DNA of 64,000 nt from Acidobacteriota bacterium (GTDB taxonomy: Bacteria; Acidobacteriota; Blastocatellia; Pyrinomonadales; Pyrinomonadaceae), in assembly GCA_016716435.1 (NCBI GenBank), contig JADJWI010000008.1, positions 248,001-312,000 of the forward strand. Direction: 5' to 3'. Each line of letters opens with the position of its first letter. Positions within the stretch are counted from its first letter, which is position 1. Below the pieces are notes generated by a model. That model did no database searches, was not told the DNA's origin, and saw only the letters and a program-made list of their open reading frames with translations. The position numbers and the translations under genes are program-made. Below, piece by piece: positions 19,802 to 28,309 of this stretch.

Positions 19802-20041
19802 TTAACGGTTGTTGAAACCGCCCGAGGGACGCGGGGAGGTGTTCATGCCCCGCTGCTGACGAAAACGGCGGCGATTGCGCTTGCGTGCATTGACCGACTT
19901 GAGCTTTGCCTTCTGTCCCGGCGGGATGAAATGAGCGTGCTTTTTAAGATCTTTGATGATCTCCTCGCTGATCACTTTGCGCTTAAAGCGACGGAGTGCA
20001 TTCTCGATCGATTCGTTGTTGTTTACTATTACTAATGCCAT
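19802..20041 (-). CDS. rpsU: 30S ribosomal protein bS21
   Basis: 79 codons. It begins MALVIVNNNESIENALRRFKR and has the basic KLKSVNARKRNRRRFRQQRG segment, typical bS21. It is slightly longer than the E. coli protein, with a Pro/Gly/Asn-rich tail. A good Shine-Dalgarno (gggggtga) lies before the ATG. It seems to be transcribed alone, with its own hairpin downstream. Confidence 0.95.
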   Translation of the reverse strand: MALVIVNNNESIENALRRFKRKVISEEIIKDLKKHAHFIPPGQKAKLKSVNARKRNRRRFRQQRGMNTSPRPSGGFNNR

Positions 20042-20183
20042 TAGCTATCTCACCCCCTTTTCGGCTGGTGTCGTTATTCCTGTTGAGACTCAATTTACAG
20101 AGATCTCAAAAGGCAAACCATAATTACACACCTTTCGGCTAAAGTTTGCAAGTTTATTGGACGGATTGCGTATGAAAAGAAGA

Positions 20184-20214
20184 GCGGCTCATGTTCTCGG
20201 GAAACATGAGCCGC
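20184..20214 (-). terminator. terminator after the ftsB-like gene
   Basis: Perfect 12-bp arms GCGGCTCATGTT/AACATGAGCCGC with a short loop, followed on the minus strand by TCTTCTTTT. It lies 54 bases after the stop at 20268. Confidence 0.75.
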
Positions 20215-20267
20215 GGGTTTCGGAAGGCTTTCCTGTAGGCCAGCGGAATTGATGGGCAAAAGGCGGT

Positions 20268-20633
20268 TTATTTATTGGTTGGTGATTGCCGATTGGCGGG
20301 CACTTCCGCTGTCCCCGTTTCATCAGCCTTAGAAACTACTTCTTTCTTCCTCTCGAGTCCGAGCTTTTTAGCCTCGGGCTCAAGCTTTTTGGGATCGGTC
20401 TTCAGGTAATGTATTTCCTCCTGAAGTGCCAGATTCTCATCTGCCAGATCCTCGATCTTTTCATTCAACTCTTTCTGCTGGTCGCGCTCACGCTCAAAAA
20501 CGGCGAACGATTTATAGTTAACGGACACGACAAGGAGCAAGCAAAGGGCAACTGCGGCGAGAAAGCCGACCCATCTCGGGCGTCTTTCGGTCCTCACCGA
20601 GGCGTTCGCAGTTTTTTTTAACCGTCCTGCCAT
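20268..20633 (-). CDS. FtsB/DivIC-like septum formation initiator protein
   Basis: 121 codons. A short basic cytoplasmic N-terminus, one transmembrane helix (about 22-42, VGFLAAVALCLLLVVSV), then a leucine/glutamate coiled coil (ERDQQKELNEKIEDLADEN) and YLKTDPKKLEPEAKKLGL, which matches the FtsB family block ending in YFERKARELGL-type text. The family belongs to the divisome FtsBLQ complex. It starts five bases after the phosphohexomutase stop and is likely co-transcribed with it. Confidence 0.8.
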   Translation of the reverse strand: MAGRLKKTANASVRTERRPRWVGFLAAVALCLLLVVSVNYKSFAVFERERDQQKELNEKIEDLADENLALQEEIHYLKTDPKKLEPEAKKLGLERKKEVVSKADETGTAEVPANRQSPTNK

Positions 20634-20638
20634 TTTCG

Positions 20639-22030
20639 TTATCCAAGCAAATAGCTTTTTCCTGCCTTGAGCAGTTCATCTAGTTCGCTGCGTTCCTCAG
20701 CCTCAGCATAGATGCGAACCATTGGTTCAGTCCCTGAAGGCCGCATCAGCATCCACGACCCATTCTCAAACATGAACTTCACGCCATCCATCCGATTGAT
20801 CGAGCTGACCTTTCGGGCTCCGATCTCTGATGGGTTTTCTGACAGCTTAGTTTTCAATTTTGCCGCAACGTCTGCGTTAAGCTTTACTCCGATGCGTTCA
20901 GATTCGAGCTTTCCGGTCTTCTTATAAAGCTCGGTCAGTTGCTCGCTGAGACTCGCCTTCCGCTCGGCCACCGCCTCTGCAGCGAGGAGGCACGCTAAGA
21001 TTCCATCTTTCTCCGGGTAATGCCCCCGTATCGATAACCCTGCCGATTCCTCACCGCCAAGTGCGATCTTGTCGTCATTTATCAACTCGCCGATGAACTT
21101 GAACCCGACCGGTGTTTCGTGGAGTTCAACCCCGTGCATTTCGGCGACCCGGTCGATGAGATGCGACGTTGCCACACTTCTCGCAAGCCCCAGACGCCAA
21201 CCCCGGCTTTCGATCAGATAATCGGCCAGAAGTGCAATGAGCTTATTTGCCGTAATAAACGTGCCATCCGCATCGATAACACCGAACCGGTCGGCATCGC
21301 CGTCGGTGGAAAGCCCAAGCGTCAGGCCTTTAGAGACTACCAGTTCACGCAATTCAAAGAGCTTCTCTTCGCTAGGCTCAGGCGACCGCCCGCCGAAAAG
21401 CACATCGCGAGTATCGTTGATGGTCTCGATCTCGAGCCCGAGATCGGCAACGAGCGTGTTCAAATATCCGCGTCCAGTTCCCCAAAGTGCGTCATATGCA
21501 TACCGCCCGTTCGCGGCCTTTATCGCATCGAACCGGATCTTTGATCGCAGATCGGCAAAGTACGCTTCTTTCGGATCATACGATTCAACACTGCCACCGG
21601 CTTCATCGTCGCTTTCCGCTCCCGACCGAATTAGCTCTTCGATCGTGCGAGTGATCTCGGGCAAAGCCGGAGCTCCATCCGAGGTCGAGAACTTGATTCC
21701 TTGATACTCGGGCGGATTGTGCGATGCCGTAAAGTTCAGTGCCCCGACCGCTCTCCGGTCGCGAATCGCATGCGAAATGGTCGGCGTCGGCGTTGGCCCC
21801 GTGCAAAAAAGCACTTGAAAGCCCTTGCGAGACATTATCTCTGCCGCAAATTCCGAGAACTTCTCACCCATGAATCGCGAATCATGGCCGATCACGATCG
21901 TTTGCCGTGTTTCCGGCCTTTTTGCTTTCAAAGAGCTGCAGATCGCGTTTATTACTTTTCGGACATTGTCGAACGTAAAATCATCTGCGATAACGGCTCT
22001 CCAGCCCGAAGTTCCGAATCGAATGTCCAT
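20639..22030 (-). CDS. phosphoglucomutase/phosphomannomutase (alpha-D-phosphohexomutase)
   Basis: 463 codons. FGTSGWRAVI opens the protein. The active-site serine lies in TASHNPPEYQGIKF (Ser near residue 103), and the metal loop is DGDADRFGVI. GGEESAGLSIRGH is the sugar-binding loop and RPSGTEPMVRIY the phosphate-binding loop. It interconverts hexose 1- and 6-phosphates. Whether glucose, mannose or glucosamine is preferred cannot be read, but the FGTSGWR start is common in bacterial phosphoglucomutase/phosphomannomutase of the ManB type. Confidence 0.92.
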   Translation of the reverse strand: MDIRFGTSGWRAVIADDFTFDNVRKVINAICSSLKAKRPETRQTIVIGHDSRFMGEKFSEFAAEIMSRKGFQVLFCTGPTPTPTISHAIRDRRAVGALNFTASHNPPEYQGIKFSTSDGAPALPEITRTIEELIRSGAESDDEAGGSVESYDPKEAYFADLRSKIRFDAIKAANGRYAYDALWGTGRGYLNTLVADLGLEIETINDTRDVLFGGRSPEPSEEKLFELRELVVSKGLTLGLSTDGDADRFGVIDADGTFITANKLIALLADYLIESRGWRLGLARSVATSHLIDRVAEMHGVELHETPVGFKFIGELINDDKIALGGEESAGLSIRGHYPEKDGILACLLAAEAVAERKASLSEQLTELYKKTGKLESERIGVKLNADVAAKLKTKLSENPSEIGARKVSSINRMDGVKFMFENGSWMLMRPSGTEPMVRIYAEAEERSELDELLKAGKSYLLG

Positions 22031-22699
22031 AAAAGGCTGTTACCTAAAGCTTAAAAACGCGAACTGCTTCAAAGTGCGAAAACTCTATCATAGGAAAAAT
22101 GATTTGTAAAGCACTTTTTTCAATATTATAAAACATTTATTTGCAACGGTTAGGGCGGCGGAGCTAATGCGCCGATTGATATGTGCGCTTAAGCAGCATT
22201 TTCATGAGCATCAGACCGCCAAATCGTGCAGGGAATTCGTATGGGCATTGTAAACTCGACTGTCCGCCGCCGATCGACGAGTACGGGTCAGGATGGGCAG
22301 TCTGTTGTCGTTTAAGCACTAACTTAAGACCGCATTTTCGGGTTTGATTTACTCGAAAGCGTGAGCTCTGTGGCGAACGGAAAAGATGTGTCGAAATGGG
22401 AAAAGTCGCGCGATATCGGCCGCTGTGTATCGTTAAGACACAGAGGCCGGAGAGGTCGAGGCTGAAGCGGGTTTGTTAAACTCAACCCTATCAGATAGTT
22501 AGATGATCGTGCTTATTTGGAGCCAAGCCTTGAATATCATGGAACGGATATTGCTACTCTCTACGGCAGAACTGCGCCCGCTAACCATTGATAAATTCGG
22601 AGCGATAGGCGACGGCGGTCAGGTAAAAACGACCGACGAGGCCGTAAATGTGGGCGAGACGAGATCAATAGAAATCATTTACGTAAAGACGAGAACAAT
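22031..22699. other. 670-bp leader region before the radical SAM gene
   Basis: Divergent spacer between the phosphohexomutase (minus) and the radical SAM gene (plus). The part at 22075-22140 is AT-rich and could hold promoters for both. One short open frame (22503-22703) runs into the next gene. Nothing else is recognised; a regulatory RNA is possible but no convincing fold was found. Confidence 0.4.
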
Positions 22700-22703
22700 A
22701 TGA
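22503..22703 (+). CDS. possible small ORF coupled to the radical SAM gene
   Basis: 66 codons from ATG 22503. Its stop overlaps the radical SAM start as ATGA, the usual sign of translational coupling. The protein text (MIVLIWSQALNIMERI...) has no recognisable motif. It may be a leader peptide or chance; the overlap is the only positive evidence. Confidence 0.25.
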   Translation: MIVLIWSQALNIMERILLLSTAELRPLTIDKFGAIGDGGQVKTTDEAVNVGETRSIEIIYVKTRTI

Positions 22704-24727
22704 GACCAGTAAAGCACTTTGAAAAAGGCCTGACATACGTCGCCGCCGGCATGTTCAATGCGATCAAGTCGGTTAATCAGTATAAGCCGAATCCTTCGTT
22801 CACACCGAAGTGGGCCGATAAGCCGATCCTCAAATCATGGCAGAAAACGAAGCCGACGCTTGGCTTCCCGCGGCAGACGGATTCGCTCTGCCCGAACTGT
22901 GTCATTGAGGCGCGCGAAGAGATCCTGGCAAACAAACGCGATGTCAGCACGCTGATCAATGAAAAGGTCGGAGAGATCAAGGCCCAGATCATCGAGCGTG
23001 ACGGACAGGTCTGGATGATCAAAGACTGCCCGGAGCACGGCCATTTTGAAGACATGATGGCGATCGACTCCGAGTTCCTGCAGCACATCGAATCGCTCTT
23101 CCCGGGCCGCGACATGGAAGCTCACAATGATGAGAAGCTCCACAATCACGGCACCTCGTCGGTGAAGTATGGCCGCGGTGCGGTTTTGACGGTTGACCTG
23201 ACGAATCGCTGCAACATGATGTGCGACCCGTGCTTCATGGACGCGAACCAGGTTGGTTTCGTGCATGAGCTGAGCATGGAAGACGTCCAGGAGATCCTCG
23301 ACAACGCCATCCAGATCAAGCCGCGTCGGCAGATGTCGGTGCAGTACTCGGGCGGCGAACCTACATTGAGCCCGTATTTCCTCGATGCGATCCGTTACGC
23401 ACGTAAGGTCGGGTACAACTCGGTCCAGGCCGCGACCAACGGTATCGAGTTCGCAAAATCGAAAGATTTTTGCCGCGAGGCAGCCGAGGCTGGCCTTCGT
23501 TTCGTATATCTGCAGTTTGACGGTATCGGCAACGACGCCAACTCGCACCGCCAGATCGGCAACCTGTTTGACGTAAAGCTCCGTGCGATCAATAACCTCC
23601 ACGAAGCCGGCGTCGACATCATTCTTGTTACAACGCTGGTCAATGGCGTCAATAATGACCAGGTCGGAACGATCATCCGCTTTGCACTTGAGAATCCGAA
23701 GAAGATCTCGTTCATCGCGTTCCAGCCGGTTTCCTTCACGGGCCGCGACGAGCTGATCACCGAACAACGTCGGCTGCAGCAGCGTTATACGCTTGCTCAC
23801 CTCGCCCACGATGTGAAAGGCCAGGTCGGCATCACCGAACCGAACCGCGACTGGTTCCCGCTTTCCTTGATGGGAGCGTTCGCCGATTTCGCGGACGTCG
23901 TCCACGGCCCCGAGTCCGATTGGGGACAGGTTTCGTGCGGCTGCCACCCGAATTGCGGCGTCGGCACGGCCGTTATGGTCAATAAGGAAACGAAAGAGAT
24001 GGCTCCGGTCCCGCAGTTCCTGAACATTCAGGGCCTTGTGACCGATATGCAGCACATCACGGACACCAACCGCGGCAAGTGGTTCTCAAACCTTATGATG
24101 GGCCTCGCCCTTTTGAAGAACTACAACCCCTACGGTGCTCCGGCGAGCCTTACGCTCAAGGGCATCCTGATGAAGTTCGATAAGTCGTTCGGGCTCTCGG
24201 GCAAAGATTACGGAAAGGTCGGCCCGGACCGTACGGCCGAAGATATCGAGAAACGCCGAAAGGACCCGTGGAACTTCCTCTTTATTGCCGGAATGTGGTT
24301 CCAGGACCTCTTTAACTACGACTTCCGCCGCACGGAGATGTGCATCATCCCCTACGGCACACAGGAAGGCGAGATCAGCTTCTGTGCTTACAATACCGGT
24401 ATCGGCTGGCGCAATATCATCGAGCATATGCACCAGAACGCGACCGTCGCACAGTGGTATAAAGAGCACGGCCGCCACGAAGTTTTCGCTCGCGGTAAGG
24501 AAGTCGAGCTGAGCGATAAGTCGCACGGCCTTGTCCTTAACGAGGTCGACCTCGCCCGGCCCAACAAGCCGGAAATGGAAGGCCCGAAGACCGCTGCCGA
24601 AGAGGTCCAGATGATGCGCAAGCTCTATAACCAGATGGTCCTCGAAAAGAACCAGATCAAGGGCGAAAACCTCGTCCAGATTGGCGGCATCAAAAAGAAG
24701 GACAAATCAATGGCCATCGCTGAATAA
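22700..24727 (+). CDS. radical SAM protein of the tetraether/membrane-spanning lipid synthase (MJ0619-like) type
   Basis: 675 codons. The radical SAM cluster motif is C171-NMM-C175-DP-C178. Upstream lies SLCPNCVIEAREEI and DCPEHGHFED, the extra N-terminal Cys block typical of MJ0619/Tes-like proteins. GGEPTLSPYFLDAI (SAM-binding GGEP) and a later CGCHPNCGVGTAVM cluster also fit that group. In archaea Tes couples lipid tails into tetraethers; bacterial homologues are linked to membrane-spanning iso-diabolic-type lipids, known from acidobacteria. The assignment here is by motif and family resemblance only; other radical SAM reactions remain possible. It is monocistronic with a strong terminator. 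Codon use is clean and GC-rich, suggesting high expression. Confidence 0.7.
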   Translation: MRPVKHFEKGLTYVAAGMFNAIKSVNQYKPNPSFTPKWADKPILKSWQKTKPTLGFPRQTDSLCPNCVIEAREEILANKRDVSTLINEKVGEIKAQIIERDGQVWMIKDCPEHGHFEDMMAIDSEFLQHIESLFPGRDMEAHNDEKLHNHGTSSVKYGRGAVLTVDLTNRCNMMCDPCFMDANQVGFVHELSMEDVQEILDNAIQIKPRRQMSVQYSGGEPTLSPYFLDAIRYARKVGYNSVQAATNGIEFAKSKDFCREAAEAGLRFVYLQFDGIGNDANSHRQIGNLFDVKLRAINNLHEAGVDIILVTTLVNGVNNDQVGTIIRFALENPKKISFIAFQPVSFTGRDELITEQRRLQQRYTLAHLAHDVKGQVGITEPNRDWFPLSLMGAFADFADVVHGPESDWGQVSCGCHPNCGVGTAVMVNKETKEMAPVPQFLNIQGLVTDMQHITDTNRGKWFSNLMMGLALLKNYNPYGAPASLTLKGILMKFDKSFGLSGKDYGKVGPDRTAEDIEKRRKDPWNFLFIAGMWFQDLFNYDFRRTEMCIIPYGTQEGEISFCAYNTGIGWRNIIEHMHQNATVAQWYKEHGRHEVFARGKEVELSDKSHGLVLNEVDLARPNKPEMEGPKTAAEEVQMMRKLYNQMVLEKNQIKGENLVQIGGIKKKDKSMAIAE

Positions 24728-24730
24728 GTA

Positions 24731-24763
24731 GAAGCCAGAAGCCAGAAGTCAGAAGTCAGAAGC
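24731..24763 (+). repeat. tandem agaagcc/agaagtc repeat
   Basis: Four to five direct copies of a 7-base unit (gaagcca/gaagtca) lie directly after the radical SAM stop. The same unit occurs inside nadB at about 35753-35766, so it belongs to a dispersed repeat family of this genome. Confidence 0.8.
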
Positions 24764-24790
24764 CCCGCGAGCGATCGCGGGGCTTTTTTT
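24762..24790 (+). terminator. rho-independent terminator of the radical SAM gene
   Basis: The stem GCCCCGCG/CGCGGGGC with a 6-base loop is followed by seven T. Confidence 0.9.
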
Positions 24791-24828
24791 ATTTGGTAAA
24801 AGCCGGTCTTGTGGTAATAATTGTGCCA

Positions 24829-25491
24829 ATGAATAACGAACTTTCTGTAGGCAGTCGGGTGAGGCATCCAAAATTAAATGATTGGGGAATCGGGCAAATC
24901 ACTTCAGTCGAATCATCCACCGTTACAGTATTCTTCGAAACTGCGGGTGAGAAAAAACTAAGAACTGATCTTGTTTCCTTAGTTCTCCTGACGGGAAGCG
25001 ATGCGGATAGCAATGCCCTCGATTCTAAGTTTCGAAGGAAAGGGGCAACGAAGCGGCGTTTTGTGGGCGACGCTTACTTTAACGATGGCAAGAGTGTTAG
25101 CCGGAAAACGTTTATTGAGAGTCTGGGCGGGACGTGTGCGAATTGGAACTGGAGTTGGTCGTTTGTGAACCACGATGAAAAGAAGATATTTTTCGGGGCG
25201 TGGCAAGACCTTCGTAACGGTAGCCGCGCTTTGATACTTAGCGGGAGTTGGAAAACCAAAAATGGAAAGAAAAGACCATCGTGGCCAGAATCACGCGAGA
25301 ATATTCGTCTCATTGAGGACGAGGGTTATTCGCTTCGCGTTTATACGATGATCGTAGACCCGGATTCTGAACTGGATTATGAAAAAGGAGCACGTAAGAT
25401 TGCCGCAATACTAAACGATCTTGCTGAAGCAAGATTAGTCAGGGAGGGCGATGAATGGTACGCCGAGTTCCCAGAGATTCCTCGTGATTAA
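24829..25491 (+). CDS. DUF3553-domain protein
   Basis: 220 codons from ATG 24829 (MNNELSVGSRVRHP); an earlier start at 24793 would fall close to the terminator. Residues 5-50 (VGSRVRHPKLNDWGIGQITS) match the DUF3553 fold, a small beta barrel found alone or fused to UvrD-like helicases. The rest (residues 70-220, with NWNWSWSFVNHDEKKIFFGAW) is not recognised. GC content is lower than in neighbouring core genes. It lies beside an HNH nuclease gene in an accessory stretch, so a role in DNA modification or defence is possible but unproven. Confidence 0.6.
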   Translation: MNNELSVGSRVRHPKLNDWGIGQITSVESSTVTVFFETAGEKKLRTDLVSLVLLTGSDADSNALDSKFRRKGATKRRFVGDAYFNDGKSVSRKTFIESLGGTCANWNWSWSFVNHDEKKIFFGAWQDLRNGSRALILSGSWKTKNGKKRPSWPESRENIRLIEDEGYSLRVYTMIVDPDSELDYEKGARKIAAILNDLAEARLVREGDEWYAEFPEIPRD

Positions 25492-25636
25492 TTGTGAAAA
25501 GTGTTCGATCTCAGTTGACGATGAAATATAATGTTGCAATCCGGCGTCGCTGCACGAGTATCCTCATCGACGATGACTACTACTACCAATGAATCTCATT
25601 TCACCCTAAAGAGTCCGCAATTGTTCGCGGGCTCTT

Positions 25637-26014
25637 TCACGCACTTGGAATACCAAATTCGGCCAGAAAGTCCGCAACGACGAACGTACGACTTGGATCG
25701 AACGTTTTCTTTGATCCATCAAATAAGTAAAAGTTGATCTGATGGTGAGGTGCGGAATACGTCGTTCGTTGGACGAGCTCTGTGCCTGAAAGATCGTTGA
25801 TCCTGTCTTGAAGTAAGATCAGATTATATTGAGGCGATGAATAATGCATACCGCAGACTTCATACGTTAGCCGTCTAACCGGTGTTTGCGATGCAGAATC
25901 GGTCGCGGGTTCCTTCAACGAAAGCCCGGTCGTTTCCTCAGTCAATACGCGCTGACCGTCGTACCTACTTCTTACCGACTTATCAATCTCGTTCAATTCA
26001 CTCAAAGTCCACAT
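25637..26014 (-). CDS. hypothetical protein
   Basis: 125 codons, MWTLSELNEIDKSVRSRYDG... A mixed alpha/beta composition without motif, signal peptide or membrane segment. It lies between the DUF3553 gene (plus) and the HNH gene (minus), in AT-richer DNA. The start at 26014 is the only ATG giving a full frame. It could be an orphan gene; coding status is moderately supported by amino-acid composition only. Confidence 0.45.
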   Translation of the reverse strand: MWTLSELNEIDKSVRSRYDGQRVLTEETTGLSLKEPATDSASQTPVRRLTYEVCGMHYSSPQYNLILLQDRINDLSGTELVQRTTYSAPHHQINFYLFDGSKKTFDPSRTFVVADFLAEFGIPSA

Positions 26015-26167
26015 GATTGGACAAACTAACCCAAATTCCCGACGAGTTCAAATTGATTCGTTCAAAGACTCATTTCGAACTGGTGGTCACCGGATTTTGG
26101 GAAGCGACCAGATAGGTTTTGGTTGTAAACGCTATTTGATAAAAGTCCCCCGTTGGGTGGCACTCTT

Positions 26168-26929
26168 TTATTTCACGAAGATCTCCTCATTGTGATACTC
26201 AAGGAACTTCTCGCCGGGGAAGAACTTGTCCGGTAAATCGATGTTTCGACCATCCAATTTTTCGAAGAATGATCGAAACTCCGGCTTGTGTTCGATTTGC
26301 TCAAAAGCACGCGAAACGCGAACCTTATAGTCCGGTGTAACTGTAATGAGGCCGCGGTCAAACGCTCTGTCGTGAAATGTGTTCAAGCAAAGTCCGTTTT
26401 TTGGATTAGTTCTATCATTCGCGGAATCCCGCCATGGAATAATGTGGCTTGCGACGAGCATAGATTCATGATCGATACCTGTGATGCAACATTGGCGGTT
26501 GTAGATCGAAAGGACCGAGCTTCTAAAGAAGCTCTGATTCACCCGTACACGAACTATGCTTTCGCGTTCCGTTCCCGGTGGCACTCCTTTGATCTCATCT
26601 ATTACTCGGCTTTCGACGGATGTCCTACTGAACTCGGCGATCAGCTTTTCACTTTCGAATGCAAGTTCGTCCCAATTGTTGTGAAACTCATCCCAAATTT
26701 GCCTATCGAGTTTACTCGTGTTGGGCAGTCCTCCGATGCCACGCTTCTTAAGCTCGGGGTCGAAGCTTCCAAAATTGCCCAGCTTAAATGCAACCGCCCC
26801 AGGCGACCGGCCGATAATCTCGGCGATTCGCATAACCTCGGGGTTTGTTTGCACTGCCTTTGCAAACGGCATCCGACAGTACAAATTGAAGGTGATAATC
26901 AACTGCTCTCTGGTCCAATTGTTTGCCAT
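26168..26929 (-). CDS. HNH endonuclease family protein
   Basis: 253 codons. The C-terminal half carries an HNH motif: CCITGIDHESMLVASHI, then IIPWRDSANDRTNPKNGLCL and HDRAFDRGLITV, as in putative restriction/McrA-like nucleases. The N-terminal 60 residues (WTREQLIITFNLYCRMPF, IIGRSPGAVAFKLGNF) look like a helix-turn-helix DNA-binding module common to this group. It is probably a stand-alone nuclease that may cut modified or foreign DNA. There is no methyltransferase partner in the window, which favours a type IV-like or solitary enzyme. Confidence 0.75.
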   Translation of the reverse strand: MANNWTREQLIITFNLYCRMPFAKAVQTNPEVMRIAEIIGRSPGAVAFKLGNFGSFDPELKKRGIGGLPNTSKLDRQIWDEFHNNWDELAFESEKLIAEFSRTSVESRVIDEIKGVPPGTERESIVRVRVNQSFFRSSVLSIYNRQCCITGIDHESMLVASHIIPWRDSANDRTNPKNGLCLNTFHDRAFDRGLITVTPDYKVRVSRAFEQIEHKPEFRSFFEKLDGRNIDLPDKFFPGEKFLEYHNEEIFVK

Positions 26930-27132
26930 CGCCCTCAGGTTAGCACTCGATTAATGAAAATCTGAACTGCAGCGAAACGGACGTGAGAACGTTAGTGTAA
27001 ACGAATCCGGAATGATGCCTTGGGTCTGCGACCAGACACCCTAAGAAAAACGGGCAGTCGCGAATCAGAGCTTGGTCTAGCTAGGCAACAAGGGGGCAAG
27101 CCCTCAAGAAGGCTCGGGGATCTCCCTTAATA
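26930..27132. other. spacer, no gene seen
   Basis: Between the HNH start and the G-rich repeat. Only small unsupported open frames are present. Confidence 0.4.
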
Positions 27133-27207
27133 TAGGATGGATGGGGCGGATGGGGCGGATTGGGCGGATGGGGCGGATTGGGCGGATTGGGCGGATGGGT
27201 ATTGGGG
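27133..27207. repeat. GGGCGGAT minisatellite
   Basis: About seven imperfect tandem units of 8-9 bases (ggggcggat, tgggcggat) on the plus strand. Runs of three or four G at short spacing could fold as a G-quadruplex. It lies just beyond the 3' end of the four-helix-bundle gene. Confidence 0.85.
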
Positions 27208-27228
27208 GATTTGGTGGGGGCTGCGGGG

Positions 27229-27798
27229 TTATTTTTGGTGGCGGCGTTGTTGGTCGCGGCGGGCTAGGCGGGCTTTGAACATATTTTCTTTTAGGCCGCC
27301 GTGTTCGAGGAAGTCTTGTTCGAGGCGGCGGATCAGTTGATCGAGGAGATAGTTTGTCTGGTGGATCAGGCAGATGATGATGTTGGCGACGGTTTCGGGC
27401 GGGCGTGTTTCGAGGTAGGTCCTATAGGACTCATATGACTCATCTTTGCTGCGGCCGAGCTTGCGGACGAAGAGGGCTTGTTTGGAATCTTTTGCCCAGA
27501 GTTCGTGGCCGCGGGTTCGGAGGAAATCGCGGTAGTCTTCGAGGAGTTCTTCGAGGCTCGCTCGGGCGACGTTGGTCAGCTTGATCTCGGTCTCGCGGGA
27601 GGTTCCGCTTGCCTGGCTGCCTTCGAGAATATTCTGCTTTCCGGAACGAGCGGCCTGGACCATCTGGTCGTGGGTTCGGGAACGGCGGTCGATGTACCTA
27701 TCGCAAAAGAAGACGGTCGCATCGTAAACGATGCGGGATTTCTTGAACGCCAGCAGGTCCTGATAACCGCCGTGCGGCGGAATGAAGCCATCGCTCAT
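27229..27798 (-). CDS. four-helix-bundle protein (23S rRNA intervening-sequence/Avd-like family)
   Basis: 189 codons. The middle part (HDQMVQAARSGKQNILEGSQA, then TSRETEIKLTNVARASLEELLEDY) is the S23/four-helix-bundle signature, followed by a suffix segment (NIIICLIHQTNYLLDQLIRRLEQDF). The family includes proteins encoded in rRNA intervening sequences and the Avd protein of diversity-generating retroelements; the cellular role of stand-alone members is unclear. Between the parts lies DESYESYRTYLET, whose DNA (tcatatgagtcctatagg) resembles the intergenic TGGGACC/CCTATAGG minisatellites of this region. No retroelement is nearby. Confidence 0.75.
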   Translation of the reverse strand: MSDGFIPPHGGYQDLLAFKKSRIVYDATVFFCDRYIDRRSRTHDQMVQAARSGKQNILEGSQASGTSRETEIKLTNVARASLEELLEDYRDFLRTRGHELWAKDSKQALFVRKLGRSKDESYESYRTYLETRPPETVANIIICLIHQTNYLLDQLIRRLEQDFLEHGGLKENMFKARLARRDQQRRHQK

Positions 27799-27839
27799 GC
27801 GGGGATTATAGCGGGGAATCGGCGTTGGGTGAAGGGCAG

Positions 27840-27880
27840 AACGATGGGACCGATGCGTCCTATGGGACCTATATGACCGA
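27840..27880. repeat. tggga-cc-(g/t)at minisatellite remnant
   Basis: Short tandem text gatgggaccgatgcgtcc followed by tatgggacctatatgacc, immediately upstream (minus-strand sense) of the four-helix-bundle gene and next to a palindromic element. Related text occurs inside that gene at about 27418-27440. Confidence 0.6.
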
Positions 27881-27885
27881 TTGGC

Positions 27886-27919
27886 GAACTGGCCGCCCGC
27901 TTACGCAGGCGGTTCCGAC
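27886..27919 (+). repeat. palindromic element, GAACTGGCCGCCCGCT...GGCGGTTCCGAC type
   Basis: 34 bases with arms GCCGCC/GGCGGT around a short AT-containing loop. Nearly identical copies lie at 63876-63910 (reverse) and 41411-41442; an expanded version is at 40297-40375. This copy is intergenic. Confidence 0.85.
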
Positions 27920-27958
27920 AGCGCCGGAAACAGACCAAAAGGACCCACAAACCAGTCT

Positions 27959-28309
27959 TTATGGGCGGGTCTTTTTCCTTGTGCGAGCGTTGGTGTTTGC
28001 GGCGGCGTTTGCCTGTACAGCGTTCGTGGCGTTGTACATCGCCCCGTTGCTGCTCATGTTGCTAGCTCTATTCACCGCGTTTGCCGACGGCAGTTCTGAG
28101 CTGCAATCGATCTCCCATCGGTCGGCATTCGCGTTCCAGTCGGCACGGAGCCATTTCGAAGCATTGTTGTCCGGACGGTAATTCGCATTCCAGTTGTAGA
28201 TGACCGCCGGGCAAGTCGGGCGGACCGTATCCGACGTCTGCGCCCATGCGGCAGCGATCATCAACAGCAATAAGCCCGAAAGAAGTATCACGGAGTGTTT
28301 TGCTTTCAT
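27959..28309 (-). CDS. small secreted protein of unknown function
   Basis: 116 codons. A clear signal peptide (MKAKHSVILLSGLLLLMIAAAWAQ) is followed by a short region with two Cys (PTCPAVIYNWNANYRPDN, EIDCSSEL) and an Asn/Ala-rich tail ending in basic residues. The opposite-strand open frame at 27825-28181 is a shadow. Unknown function; probably periplasmic or extracellular. Confidence 0.6.
   Translation of the reverse strand: MKAKHSVILLSGLLLLMIAAAWAQTSDTVRPTCPAVIYNWNANYRPDNNASKWLRADWNANADRWEIDCSSELPSANAVNRASNMSSNGAMYNATNAVQANAAANTNARTRKKTRP

Noticed and set aside
27133..27207. G-rich array as CRISPR or as the start of a WADGADWADGAD protein
   Set aside because: Tandem 8-9-base units without spacers; the open frame is just the repeat translated.
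27825..28181. Plus-strand 118-codon frame with hydrophobic segment
   Set aside because: It contains the palindromic element and minisatellite text and is the shadow of the signal-peptide gene on the other strand.
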